Shown here: in pieces, positions 16,320-23,075 of the stretch | Layout: the number at the start of each line of letters is the position of its first letter | Numbering within the stretch: the stretch's first letter is position 1 | NCBI GenBank assembly: GCA_035550975.1 | Contig: DASZOC010000056.1 | Location: 1-37,174, forward strand | Source: DASZOC01 sp035550975 | GTDB taxonomy: Bacteria; Actinomycetota; CADDZG01; WHSQ01 | DNA length: 37,174 nt | Reading direction: 5' to 3' | The notes under the pieces: model-generated | What the model was told of the DNA's origin: nothing | The model's database searches: none | What the model saw: only the letters and a program-made list of their open reading frames with translations | Translations under genes and position numbers: made by a program

Positions 16320-16777
16320 CACACGGTTGTCATGCCGAGACGTTCCATCTCACCGGCTCGCGACAGCATCGACCTCCGCCGCGCGTCCCTCGCGTCGGGC
16401 GACAGGTCGATCAGCTCCTGCAGGACGCCTGCGACCGCGGCAGGAGAGAACGGTTTGGTCAGATGTGCGTGCGCGCCGAGCTCGAGCCCTTCTATCGCAC
16501 GTTTTGGTGAGCTGGTCGCGGAAAGCACGACCACCACCAGGTCCTCGAGCCGACCGTTGTCACGCAGGACCTTCAGCGCGGTCATGCCATCGGTCTGAGG
16601 CATCGCCAGGTCCAGGACGCACGCGTCCCACTCGTCGCTGGCGAGCTTCTCGAGCGCTTCCGATCCGTTCGCAGCTTCGTCCGTCTCCATCCCCGACAGG
16701 CCCAGGTTGAGGCGGACGATCGTGCGGATGTCGGGATCGTCGTCGACGACGAGCACGCGCGACGCCTTCGTCGTCAT
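16319..16777 (-). CDS. Response regulator receiver protein
   Basis: A 152-residue receiver with a short C-terminal tail. The phosphorylation site is complete: VVDDDPD after strand 1, the acceptor Asp in CVLDLAMPQ, VLSATSS and LTKPFSP. The last 30 residues (from about 123) are basic and helical and do not match a known output domain. ATG 16777 overlaps the stop of the upstream REC-GGDEF-HTH gene by 4 bases (ATGA), and its own stop overlaps the start of the HD-GYP gene. Co-translation with both suggests the three proteins work in one pathway, this one perhaps passing phosphate or binding the phosphodiesterase. The longer frame to 17068 is a shadow of the upstream gene. Confidence 0.88.
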   Translation of the reverse strand: MTTKASRVLVVDDDPDIRTIVRLNLGLSGMETDEAANGSEALEKLASDEWDACVLDLAMPQTDGMTALKVLRDNGRLEDLVVVVLSATSSPKRAIEGLELGAHAHLTKPFSPAAVAGVLQELIDLSPDARDARRRSMLSRAGEMERLGMTTV

Positions 16778-17937
16778 CCCGTCGGCTTCTGGTCGTCGTC
16801 GTTCAGTTTCTCGAGACGCGTCACGAGCTCGCGGAAATTCATCCTGGCGAACTCGCTCAGGCGGAGGTCGGGGTCTACGTGCAGCTTCCTGCGGATCCTC
16901 GCCTTGTGACTGCGTACGGTCCCCGGGCGGATCCCCATCCGGCGGCCGATGTCCTGCTCGGTCCGCCGGTTCGCGAGGTGTGCCAGAACGTCCCACTCGC
17001 GTTCGGTCAGCCCGGCGGACAGCGCGATCGGGTTGATGCTGCGCTTGCGCGGGTCGTCGGCGCGCCACGCGCGGTCACCACCGGATTCCTTCGCATGGAA
17101 CAGTGCTATCTCGGCTTTTCCGATCAGGTCTTGGACGCTGCGCCCGGCGGAGAGCTCGGCCGTACCGATCGAGACCGAGATCGATCGTTCTCCAACGACA
17201 ACGTCGCGGAGCGCCGCGCGGCAGCGCTCCGCCGCGAGGAAAGACGTCGCGACATCCGTATCGGGAAGGATGGCAGCGAATTCGTCGGCACCGTACCGGT
17301 AGAGGCCGTCAGCGCGGCGGAATACGTTACGAAGGACGTGGGCGGCGCGCGCCAGGACCTCCTCGGCTGCGGCGCGGCCCAACTGCTCGTTGAGCTCGCC
17401 CATGCCGTCGATATCGAGCAACATGATCGAAAGCGGCGCGGAGCTTCGTTCCGAGCGCGAGATCTCTTGCGCCAGCCGATCTTCGAACGCAGCGCGGGGC
17501 GGGAGGCCGCCGACACTTTCGTCCCCGCGGCCCTGCTGGTGTCGCGGCCGTCCGCGAGCGGCTACGCCCACGCGGGCGACCAGCTCGCGCGACTCGACCG
17601 GCTTCGGGATGTAGTCGACGGCGCCGCTCTCGAGGCCCTTGATGCGATCGCCCGCAGCCGCGAGCGCGGAAAGGAAGATCACGGGGATGTCTTTGGTCGT
17701 CTCGGCGGCAGAAAGTCGTTGCAGCACCTGCGCGCCGTCCATGCCCGGCATCATCATGTCCAGCAGGATCACGTCGGGGACGGTCTGCAGCGCGAGGTCG
17801 ATGCACGTCTCGCCGCTGGGCGCCTGGATCACGTCGAACCCGTCTCCCAGCTGCAGGCGAGCGAGCTCGCGCAGGTCGGCTTCGTCGTCTACGACTAACA
17901 CGAGCGGCCGGGCGCGGTCCGAAGTGATCTCTTGCAT
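16774..17937 (-). CDS. Receiver - degenerate GGDEF - LuxR-type HTH regulator
   Basis: A 387-residue three-domain protein, first gene of the operon. Residues 10-125: intact receiver (VVDDEAD, acceptor D60 in LLDMMMPG, K112 in PKP). Residues about 140-295: GGDEF fold with the signature changed to GADEF (216-220), DxDxFK changed to DIDGMG, and the GHxxGD segment changed to GRAAAE, so cyclase activity is doubtful. RRAD (207-210) sits exactly five residues before GADEF, the position of the c-di-GMP-binding I-site RxxD. Residues 308-356: LuxR/NarL helix-turn-helix (LTEREWDVLAHLANRR ... GTVRSHKARIRRKL). ATG 17937 has AAAGGGG upstream; the frame extends to 18018. It is probably a DNA-binding regulator responding to phosphorylation and perhaps c-di-GMP. 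Confidence 0.88.
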   Translation of the reverse strand: MQEITSDRARPLVLVVDDEADLRELARLQLGDGFDVIQAPSGETCIDLALQTVPDVILLDMMMPGMDGAQVLQRLSAAETTKDIPVIFLSALAAAGDRIKGLESGAVDYIPKPVESRELVARVGVAARGRPRHQQGRGDESVGGLPPRAAFEDRLAQEISRSERSSAPLSIMLLDIDGMGELNEQLGRAAAEEVLARAAHVLRNVFRRADGLYRYGADEFAAILPDTDVATSFLAAERCRAALRDVVVGERSISVSIGTAELSAGRSVQDLIGKAEIALFHAKESGGDRAWRADDPRKRSINPIALSAGLTEREWDVLAHLANRRTEQDIGRRMGIRPGTVRSHKARIRRKLHVDPDLRLSEFARMNFRELVTRLEKLNDDDQKPTG

Positions 17938-18024
17938 GAAGCCCCTTTTCCTGCGCGTGGCTGTAACCGTTGACGATGGCACGCAGGCCGCTGTGCAGGA
18001 ATGAACCGAACGGGCCATTTCGTC

Positions 18025-18040
18025 TAGTCAGGCCTGACTA
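18025..18040. promoter_or_regulatory. Perfect 16-bp palindrome TAGTCAGGCCTGACTA between divergent genes
   Basis: It lies between the signalling operon (start 17937, minus) and the DUF5319 gene (start 18079, plus), about 40-55 bases upstream of the predicted plus-strand transcription start. It is fully symmetric with no spacer, so a dimeric regulator site is more likely than an RNA hairpin. A related palindrome with the same GTCAGG/CCTGAC arms stands before thyX. Confidence 0.45.
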
Positions 18041-18066
18041 CTCGTATGTGGAGGGCGGTCGACCCT

Positions 18067-18072
18067 TACGAT
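18067..18072 (+). promoter_or_regulatory. -10 box (TACGAT) for the DUF5319 gene
   Basis: TACGAT ends 6 nt before ATG 18079. It decides the start against the GTG at 18046 in the same frame and implies a leaderless transcript. Confidence 0.5.
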
Positions 18073-18078
18073 GGCGGG

Positions 18079-18534
18079 ATGGATGACAGTGGTTTCCCTG
18101 AAGAAGAGGCACCCCTCGGTGACGACGAACGCGAGGCGTTGCAGAACGACCTTCTCGACGTCGAGAGCCTCAAGGCGCTCCTGAGCCCCAGAGGTATCAA
18201 GGGGGCCGTCTTCTACTGCCCCGACTGCGACGAAGATCACTATCTCGGCTGGGATCTGCTCGCGGGGAACCTCAAGGAGTTGCTGGAAGAAGGCGAGTCG
18301 CCGATGCACGAGCCGGCGTTCGACCCCGATCCGAGCGAATACGTCTCCTGGGACTACGCGCGCGGGTTGCTGGACGGATACGAGAACTTCTCCGACGAGG
18401 CTCTCGGCGACGTCTCCGACCAGCTCACAGCGGAGCTCGCGTCGCGCGGCTGGCCGAGCGCCGACATCAAGTCACTCCTCGTGAGGCTCGAGCTGCCGTC
18501 GCCTGCCGAGGAGGGGCAGGAGCCGCTCGCTTGA
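18079..18534 (+). CDS. DUF5319 family protein
   Basis: A 151-residue acidic cytoplasmic protein. The core matches the actinobacterial DUF5319 family: an early helix (DDEREALQNDLLDVESLKALLSP), GIKGAVFYCPDCDEDHYLGW with a CxxC pair that could bind zinc, GNLKELLEEGES, HEPAFDPDPSEYVSWDYARG and a helical tail. Members such as mycobacterial Rv3412 are conserved but uncharacterised. Compared with my memory of Rv3412 this copy has a longer C-terminal extension (about 40 residues). The stop overlaps the ParA-like start by one base (TGATG), so it is co-translated with the ATPase. Confidence 0.82.
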   Translation: MDDSGFPEEEAPLGDDEREALQNDLLDVESLKALLSPRGIKGAVFYCPDCDEDHYLGWDLLAGNLKELLEEGESPMHEPAFDPDPSEYVSWDYARGLLDGYENFSDEALGDVSDQLTAELASRGWPSADIKSLLVRLELPSPAEEGQEPLA

Positions 18535-19325
18535 TGCCGCGTGTCCTCGCGTTCGCCAACCAGAAGGGGGGCGTTGCGAAGACGACCACCACCCTGTCGA
18601 TCGGCGCTGCGCTCAGCGAGCGCGGCCGGTCGGTCCTCGCGGTCGACATGGACCCCCAGGGCGCACTCACGTACTCGACCGGCGTCGACCCCGACACGCT
18701 CGACGAGACGGTCAACGACGTCCTGATCAGGCGGCTCCCCGTCCAGAAGGTCGTGTTGTCCGGCGAGGTCGACCTGATCCCGGCGAACATCGATCTCGCG
18801 GGCGCCGAGGCCGTCCTTCTGGCCAAGACCGGCCGCGAGTACGCGTTGCAGCGTGCGCTGCGTGAGGTGCTTCCGATCTACGACTACATCCTGATCGACT
18901 GCCCTCCATCACTCGGCATCCTGACGATCAACGCGCTGACGGCCGCGCACGCGGTCGTGATCCCGTTGCAGAGTGAGGCCCTGTCGCACCGCGGCGTCGG
19001 CCAGCTGATAGAGACGTTGCAGGACATCCGCCATTTCACGAACCCCGACCTCGAGGTCGTCGGCGTCATCCCGACGATGTACGACGGTCGCTCGCGGCAT
19101 GCGCGCGAGGTCCTCGAGGACGTCGGGAACCGCTACGACGTCCGCGTTCTTCGTCCCGCGGTCCGCCGCTCGATACGGTTCGCGGAGGCGACGCAGGCCG
19201 GTCGTTCGATCCTGTCCTTCGCGCCGAACCATCCCGGTGCGGCCGCGTACCGCGAGCTGGCGGCGGTGATCGACGGCGAGGAGGTCCCATTGGAGGCAGA
19301 GGCGAACGCACAGGAGGACGCATGA
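18534..19325 (+). CDS. ParA/Soj-family ATPase
   Basis: A 263-residue Walker-type ATPase of the ParA/MinD superfamily. The deviant Walker A is NQKGGVAKTTTT near the N-terminus (the usual G before K is A here, as in several actinobacterial chromosomal ParA paralogues), followed by VDMDPQGALTYSTGV (A'), LIDCPPSLGILT (Walker B) and IPLQSEALSHRGVGQLIE. This is the signature of proteins that form ATP-dependent dimers on DNA to move plasmids, chromosomes or protein clusters. No ParB gene or parS site is visible, so it is probably not the main segregation ParA. ATG 18534 has GAGGGGCAGGAG upstream. It is translationally linked to DUF5319 before and a zinc ribbon after. Confidence 0.87.
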   Translation: MPRVLAFANQKGGVAKTTTTLSIGAALSERGRSVLAVDMDPQGALTYSTGVDPDTLDETVNDVLIRRLPVQKVVLSGEVDLIPANIDLAGAEAVLLAKTGREYALQRALREVLPIYDYILIDCPPSLGILTINALTAAHAVVIPLQSEALSHRGVGQLIETLQDIRHFTNPDLEVVGVIPTMYDGRSRHAREVLEDVGNRYDVRVLRPAVRRSIRFAEATQAGRSILSFAPNHPGAAAYRELAAVIDGEEVPLEAEANAQEDA

Positions 19326-19570
19326 GCGACCGTACGTCGGAGGTCCCGAGCAAGCACGCTCTTTACAGCGCGACGGACAAGAGATCGCCGTTGTCGTGCA
19401 CGGTGGAATGTTCGGCGTGTCGCGAGGAAACGCGCGTCTCGTATGTCGAGCTCGCGGCTTTGCTGTTCCCCGTTCACTTCCACCTGCCGCTCGTGAAGTA
19501 TCACTCCTCCTGGTTCCGCTGTCCGGCGTGCGGGCGCAGGACGTGGTTACGGATCCACCTCGACAGGTAG
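19322..19570 (+). CDS. Small zinc-ribbon protein
   Basis: An 82-residue protein with two CxxC pairs, CSACREE (about residues 31-34) and CPACGRR (about 67-70), spaced as in a zinc ribbon. Between them is a hydrophobic segment (LAALLFPVHFHLPLVKYHSSWF), probably the ribbon core rather than a membrane helix. I do not recognise a named family. Its ATG overlaps the ParA-like stop by 4 bases (ATGA), so it is the third gene of a co-translated set. It may be a nucleic-acid-binding partner of the ATPase, but there is no direct evidence. Confidence 0.75.
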   Translation: MSDRTSEVPSKHALYSATDKRSPLSCTVECSACREETRVSYVELAALLFPVHFHLPLVKYHSSWFRCPACGRRTWLRIHLDR

Positions 19571-19604
19571 TCTCCGACCCAGACAGCGACAGGGAGGTTC
19601 ACCG

Positions 19605-20102
19605 ATGGCACGCAAATCGAAGTCTGCGAAGCAGGTAGCAGAGGCCCGCAAGCAGATCCGCGGCGCCGCGAAGGAGCTGACCAAGGTGGGGCGCAAGGCC
19701 GCCGGCACCGCGCGTAAGACCGCCAAGGACGTCGCCAAGACGCGCGACGCGAAGGCGGCGAAGAAGCAGCTGAAGAACGCCACCGGTGCCGCCAAGGTTG
19801 CGGTCGGCGCTGCGACGGCGCTGGCGAAGACCGCGGTCGGCGCCGGCAAGAAGTCGGCGACAGGTCTCGGGAAGTCCAAAGAGGTCAAGAACGTGAAGAA
19901 GAGCGCGCGGAAGGCCGCGGACGCGACGAAGAAGGCGGCCAAGACGACGACGAAGAACGCGCGCAAGCAGGGGAGCGCAGCCGTGAAGCAAGCTCGCGCG
20001 TCGAGTGCTGCGGCCGCCAAGAAGGCCCAGAAACGGTCGTCGCAGACGGCAAAAACGGTCAAAAAGAAGGCTTCGGCGGCGAAGAAGCAGGTCGCTCGCT
20101 GA
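19605..20102 (+). CDS. Lys/Ala-rich histone H1-like basic protein
   Basis: A 165-residue protein with extreme composition: about 39 Lys and 46 Ala by hand count, and no Phe, Tyr, Trp, His, Cys or Pro. It is made of repeated motifs such as KKAAK, ARKAAD and AKKAQK along its whole length, like the tails of histone H1, actinobacterial HupB and Bordetella BpH1-type proteins, but has no HU body. It should bind DNA or RNA non-specifically through its charge and is probably helical or disordered. A strong AGGGAGG ribbon site 7 nt before ATG 19605 suggests high expression, unlike the leaderless genes around it. It follows the ParA/zinc-ribbon genes by 34 bases. Confidence 0.82.
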   Translation: MARKSKSAKQVAEARKQIRGAAKELTKVGRKAAGTARKTAKDVAKTRDAKAAKKQLKNATGAAKVAVGAATALAKTAVGAGKKSATGLGKSKEVKNVKKSARKAADATKKAAKTTTKNARKQGSAAVKQARASSAAAAKKAQKRSSQTAKTVKKKASAAKKQVAR

Positions 20103-20134
20103 CGTAGGTCGTTCACATAGGCCGCGATCCGGCT

Positions 20135-20140
20135 GACAAT
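20135..20140 (+). promoter_or_regulatory. -10 box (GACAAT) for the patatin gene
   Basis: GACAAT matches TATAAT at 4 of 6 positions and ends 6 nt before ATG 20147; there is no ribosome binding site between, so the transcript is probably leaderless. Confidence 0.45.
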
Positions 20141-20146
20141 CTATGT

Positions 20147-21076
20147 ATGGATCGTCCCGGAGCCCCGTCGCGCGCTCAATGGCTGAGACGGCTCGGATCG
20201 CGACGGCGCGACCGCGTCGCGATCGTGCTGTCGGGCGGTGGACCTCTCGGTGCGCTGCAGGTGGGCGCACTGAAGGCGATCTTCGAGAAAGCCATCGTCC
20301 CCGACATCGTCGTGGGAACCTCCGTCGGGTCGCTGAACGCGGCCTATCTGGCGTTCGACCCCACGCCCGAGGGTGTGCTGGCGATGGAGCGCCATTGGCG
20401 GAACTTCACCGAGAACGACCTCTTCCCCGGTGGTCGCTACAGGGCCGCGTGGGCCCGCATGTTCGTGCGCGGCAACAAGATGTTCGAGAACACGGGGCTG
20501 CGTAGGGTCATCGAGAGAGAGCTCGGCGCCGACACGCAGATCGAGGACGCCGAAGTGCCTCTGGCGATCGTTGCGACCGACCTCGAGACGGGGGCCGAGC
20601 GCGTCTTGACGTCGGGGCCGCTCACCCCCGCTCTCCTGGCCTCGGCCGCGATGCCCGGCGTCTATCCCCCCGTCGACATCGACGGGCGGCTCTACACCGA
20701 TGGTGGTGTTTCGAACAACGTGCCGATCGCACCGGCCGTGAACCTCGGCGCTACCACGCTGTACGTGCTCAACTCGACGTCGCACACGAACCAGAGACGC
20801 CCGCTGGTCCGACCGATGGACTACTTCTTCCACGGCTTCACGCTGGCGCGCGCGCAGCGACTGACCATCGATATGCGGCTTTACGCGGAGAAGGTGAACC
20901 TGGTGATGATCCCGACGCCGCCTCTCGACTTCTTCGTCCCGTTCGCCTCCATGGAGCACACCGCCAAGCTGATCGATCTCGCCTACGAGCACACGAGACG
21001 CTTCCTCGCCGGCGACCTGCCCCTCGCCGAGGGCGGGGTGCAGCCGTCTTTGGAGGTCGGTACGCCGGGCAAGTAG
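20147..21076 (+). CDS. Patatin-like phospholipase (RssA family)
   Basis: A 309-residue lipid acyl hydrolase of the patatin family. The oxyanion-hole glycines are in LSGGGPLGALQVGAL (about 28-42), the nucleophile Ser 59 is in GTSVGS (57-62), and the catalytic Asp 185 is in YTDGGVSNNVP. The Ser-Asp dyad is thus complete and the enzyme should be active on phospholipids or other acyl esters. There is no signal peptide; an Arg-rich N-terminus (RRLGSRRRDR) may touch membranes. It is likely transcribed alone, with glutamate dehydrogenase starting 10 bases after its stop from its own promoter. Confidence 0.88.
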   Translation: MDRPGAPSRAQWLRRLGSRRRDRVAIVLSGGGPLGALQVGALKAIFEKAIVPDIVVGTSVGSLNAAYLAFDPTPEGVLAMERHWRNFTENDLFPGGRYRAAWARMFVRGNKMFENTGLRRVIERELGADTQIEDAEVPLAIVATDLETGAERVLTSGPLTPALLASAAMPGVYPPVDIDGRLYTDGGVSNNVPIAPAVNLGATTLYVLNSTSHTNQRRPLVRPMDYFFHGFTLARAQRLTIDMRLYAEKVNLVMIPTPPLDFFVPFASMEHTAKLIDLAYEHTRRFLAGDLPLAEGGVQPSLEVGTPGK

Positions 21077-21079
21077 TCT
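21074..21079 (+). promoter_or_regulatory. -10 box (TAGTCT) for glutamate dehydrogenase
   Basis: TAGTCT ends 7 nt before GTG 21087 and overlaps the TAG stop of the patatin gene. A partial -35 (TTGGAG, 21050-21055) lies 18 bp upstream, inside the patatin gene. Confidence 0.5.
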
Positions 21080-21086
21080 CGCCGCG

Positions 21087-22412
21087 GTGGAGACGACACA
21101 CGAACCTGTCGACGAAGCGAAGGAAGCCGGCGCCGAGCACATAGGGCCCGTCGCCCGCGTCGAGGAACCGACCGACGACATGACGCCGTTCGAGGCGGCG
21201 ACGTATTTCTTCCACAACTCCGCCGACCGCCTCGGGCTCCACGACGACATGCGAGAAGTGCTGGCGACCTCGTACCGCGAGCTCGCGGTGCAGGTGCCCC
21301 TGCGCATGGACGACGGGCGCATGGTGATCTACCGCGGGTTCAGGATCCAGCACAACGGAGCCCGCGGCCCGTACAAGGGCGGTATCCGCTATCACCAGTC
21401 CGCGGACCTCGACGAGATCCGTGCGCTCGCCGCGCTGATGACGTGGAAGAACGCGCTCATCGACGTGCCCTACGGGGGAGCCAAAGGGGGAGTCCAGTGC
21501 GAGGCCGGGCTGCTCTCGAAGACCGAACAGGAGCGGTTGACGCGCCGCTTCACGGAGATGATCAGCTACATCATCGGGGTGAATCGCGACATCCCCGCGC
21601 CCGACATGGGCACGAACGCGCAGACGATGGCGTGGATGATGGACGCTTACGGCAAGAAGTACGGCTACACCCCCGGGATCGTGACGGGTAAGCCGGTCGA
21701 GCTTGGTGGCTCGCCGGGACGCGAGGAGGCAACCGGCAGGGGAGTCGTCATCTGCGCCGCGCAGGCCGCGGCCAAGAAAGGTATCGACCTCGAAGGATCG
21801 AAGGTGGCGATCCAGGGCTACGGGAACGTCGGTTTCTGGGCCGCGGCGATCGCCGACGAGCTCGGTGCCAAGGTCGTCGCGGTGTCCGACGTCGCCGGCG
21901 GCACGTACAACCCGAATGGACTGGATCTCGGCGGTCTCGCCAAGCACCGGGAAGGATCGGTCTCGGTGAACGATTATCCGGAGGCGGATCCGGTCACGAA
22001 CGAGGAGCTGCTCGAGCTGGACTGCGACATCCTGATACCCGCCGCGATCGAAGGCGTCATCCACACGAAGAACGCGGACGCGATCCGCGCCAGGATGATC
22101 GTCGAGGCGGCGAACGGTCCGACGACGCCGGCCGCCGACCAGATCCTGAACGCGCGCGGCGTGACGGTCGTCCCGGACATCCTGTGCAACTCGGGCGGAG
22201 TCACCGTGTCGTACTTCGAATGGGTACAGAACATCCAGTCGTTCCGATGGGAGCTCGACCAGGTCAACAACGAGCTGGAGAAACGGATGACGCGGGCTAC
22301 CGACGCGGTATTCGCCCGCTCCGGGCAAGAAGGGACGTCGCTGCGCGATGCCGCGTTCGACATCGCCGTGCAGCGCGTCGCTCACGCTGCGGAGATCCGC
22401 GGCTACGTGTAG
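21087..22412 (+). CDS. gdhA: Glu/Leu/Phe/Val dehydrogenase, probable glutamate dehydrogenase
   Basis: A 441-residue enzyme interconverting glutamate and 2-oxoglutarate plus ammonia with NAD(P). The substrate site is complete: GPYKGGIRYH (K97), LAALMTWKNAL (K121) and the catalytic lysine K133 in VPYGGAKGGV, then IPAPDMGTNAQTMAWM. The second domain has the Rossmann loop GYGNVG within VAIQGYGNVGFWAA. About 30 acidic N-terminal residues precede the usual start, giving a slightly longer protein than the 410-430 typical of the GudB/RocG class. Hut genes downstream make glutamate, so a catabolic role draining it into the TCA cycle is likely; cofactor preference cannot be read. Confidence 0.9.
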   Translation: METTHEPVDEAKEAGAEHIGPVARVEEPTDDMTPFEAATYFFHNSADRLGLHDDMREVLATSYRELAVQVPLRMDDGRMVIYRGFRIQHNGARGPYKGGIRYHQSADLDEIRALAALMTWKNALIDVPYGGAKGGVQCEAGLLSKTEQERLTRRFTEMISYIIGVNRDIPAPDMGTNAQTMAWMMDAYGKKYGYTPGIVTGKPVELGGSPGREEATGRGVVICAAQAAAKKGIDLEGSKVAIQGYGNVGFWAAAIADELGAKVVAVSDVAGGTYNPNGLDLGGLAKHREGSVSVNDYPEADPVTNEELLELDCDILIPAAIEGVIHTKNADAIRARMIVEAANGPTTPAADQILNARGVTVVPDILCNSGGVTVSYFEWVQNIQSFRWELDQVNNELEKRMTRATDAVFARSGQEGTSLRDAAFDIAVQRVAHAAEIRGYV

Positions 22413-22582
22413 TCGCCGCCGGCAAAAAAACTTTCCGCGCAAAACCGGACATTCGCCGCGTTCGGGCAGGTCAGGCGAACTATTTCTCGGCGCGAGGGGA
22501 GGACTGGCCGCGGCCGGGTAGAACTTCAAAACCAGCGAATGCAGTGGACCCCCACAGCAACCGATCGAGGACGGAGAGACAG
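22413..22582. other. 170-bp intergenic region after glutamate dehydrogenase
   Basis: It contains an A7 tract (22424-22430) and a GGCCGCGGCC palindrome near 22509, but no terminator with a T-run on the plus strand, no recognisable riboswitch and no tRNA. A promoter for the small ORF that follows should be here; I cannot point to one with confidence. Confidence 0.4.
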
Positions 22583-22780
22583 ATGAGCGACCGATCTTGC
22601 GGCTGGATGAACGGCCCGAAGGACGCGTCGCTCAACGTGCCGGCAGTGAAGTGGTGGCTGGCGATCTCTCGGGACGTGCTGGCGAAGGACTATCGCCGCC
22701 AGATGTACGCCCTCCGTCCCGCCGTCACATGTCACCGCACGCCGACGTTCGTTTCCCCCCTAAGCGGGCGCTCGGTCTAA
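22583..22780 (+). CDS. Small hypothetical protein, 65 residues
   Basis: ATG 22583 is preceded by ACGGAGAG, a fair ribosome binding site about 5-8 nt away. The product starts SDRSCGWMNGPKDASLNVPAV, has WWLAISRDVLAKDYRRQMYAL in the middle and a Ser/Thr/Pro-rich end. I recognise no family and there is no signal peptide or clear membrane helix. It fills the gap between gdhA and dodecin. The evidence is limited to a start signal and an open frame of 66 codons, so it may not be a real gene. Confidence 0.4.
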   Translation: MSDRSCGWMNGPKDASLNVPAVKWWLAISRDVLAKDYRRQMYALRPAVTCHRTPTFVSPLSGRSV

Positions 22781-22788
22781 GCAGCACA

Positions 22789-22808
22789 AGGGCCGCCCCC
22801 TCGGCCCT
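22789..22808 (+). other. Hairpin 1 before dodecin (AGGGCCG / CGGCCCT, loop CCCCCT)
   Basis: A perfect 7-bp stem with a 6-nt loop, directly after the small ORF. It is not followed by a T-run, so it is not a standard terminator. The loop CCCCCT is complementary to the AGGGGG before the dodecin start and identical to part of the 5' arm of the next hairpin. Confidence 0.5.
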
Positions 22809-22813
22809 AGGAT
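22808..22813 (+). promoter_or_regulatory. Possible -10 box (TAGGAT) for dodecin
   Basis: TAGGAT lies between the two hairpins. Transcription from it would start near 22820, inside the 5' arm of hairpin 2, giving an mRNA in which the ribosome site is less occluded than in read-through transcripts. Confidence 0.35.
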
Positions 22814-22814
22814 T

Positions 22815-22846
22815 GCCCCCTCGTCTCTCGAGACCAGGGGGCTTTT
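22815..22846 (+). promoter_or_regulatory. Hairpin 2 with T4 run: SD-hiding stem or terminator ahead of dodecin
   Basis: Outer stem GCCCCCT (22815-22821) pairs with AGGGGGC (22836-22842); an inner stem GTCTC/GAGAC follows after one mismatch. TTTT (22843-22846) comes next. AGGGGG is also the only ribosome binding site for dodecin (7 nt before ATG 22849), so folding either stops transcription or hides the site. Confidence 0.55.
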
Positions 22847-22848
22847 CC

Positions 22849-23058
22849 ATGCCAGTGGAGAAATCGATCGATCTCACCGCGACCGGACCGACGATCGAAG
22901 CCGCGGTCGAAGATGCGATCCACCGCGCCTCCCTCACGGTGAAGGGCCTGACGTCGTTCGAGGTCGAACACATCGACGGCTTGATCGCCGAAGGCGAGGT
23001 CAGCTACCGCGTCCGAGTGCGCGTAACGTTCGTCATCAAAGAACGCGTGCACGAGTAG
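22849..23058 (+). CDS. Dodecin (flavin-binding small protein)
   Basis: A 69-residue protein of the dodecin family, which forms hollow dodecamers that store and shield flavins and in some actinobacteria also bind CoA. It has the family layout: a short first strand (VEKSIDLTATG), one helix (TIEAAVEDAIHRASLTVKG), then two long strands (LTSFEVEHIDGLIAEGEVSYRV and RVRVTFVIKE). The Trp that stacks on flavin in archaeal and some bacterial dodecins is absent: the position before the helix reads GPTIEAA. ATG 22849 is preceded by AGGGGG at 7 nt. Two hairpins upstream suggest RNA-level control. Confidence 0.85.
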   Translation: MPVEKSIDLTATGPTIEAAVEDAIHRASLTVKGLTSFEVEHIDGLIAEGEVSYRVRVRVTFVIKERVHE

Positions 23059-23075
23059 AGCTGCTCGGCCCCCAC

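Noticed and set aside
18534..19325. Chromosome or plasmid partition locus (parABS) with an origin
   Set aside because: No ParB gene, no parS-like repeats, no DnaA box cluster and no replication genes are visible nearby.
22424..22430. A7 tract after glutamate dehydrogenase as a terminator
   Set aside because: It would be a T-run only for minus-strand transcription, and no stable stem precedes it in that direction.
22413..22582. Known riboswitch or small RNA between gdhA and the small ORF
   Set aside because: I looked for conserved cores of common classes and saw none; a covariance-model search (Infernal/Rfam) would be decisive.
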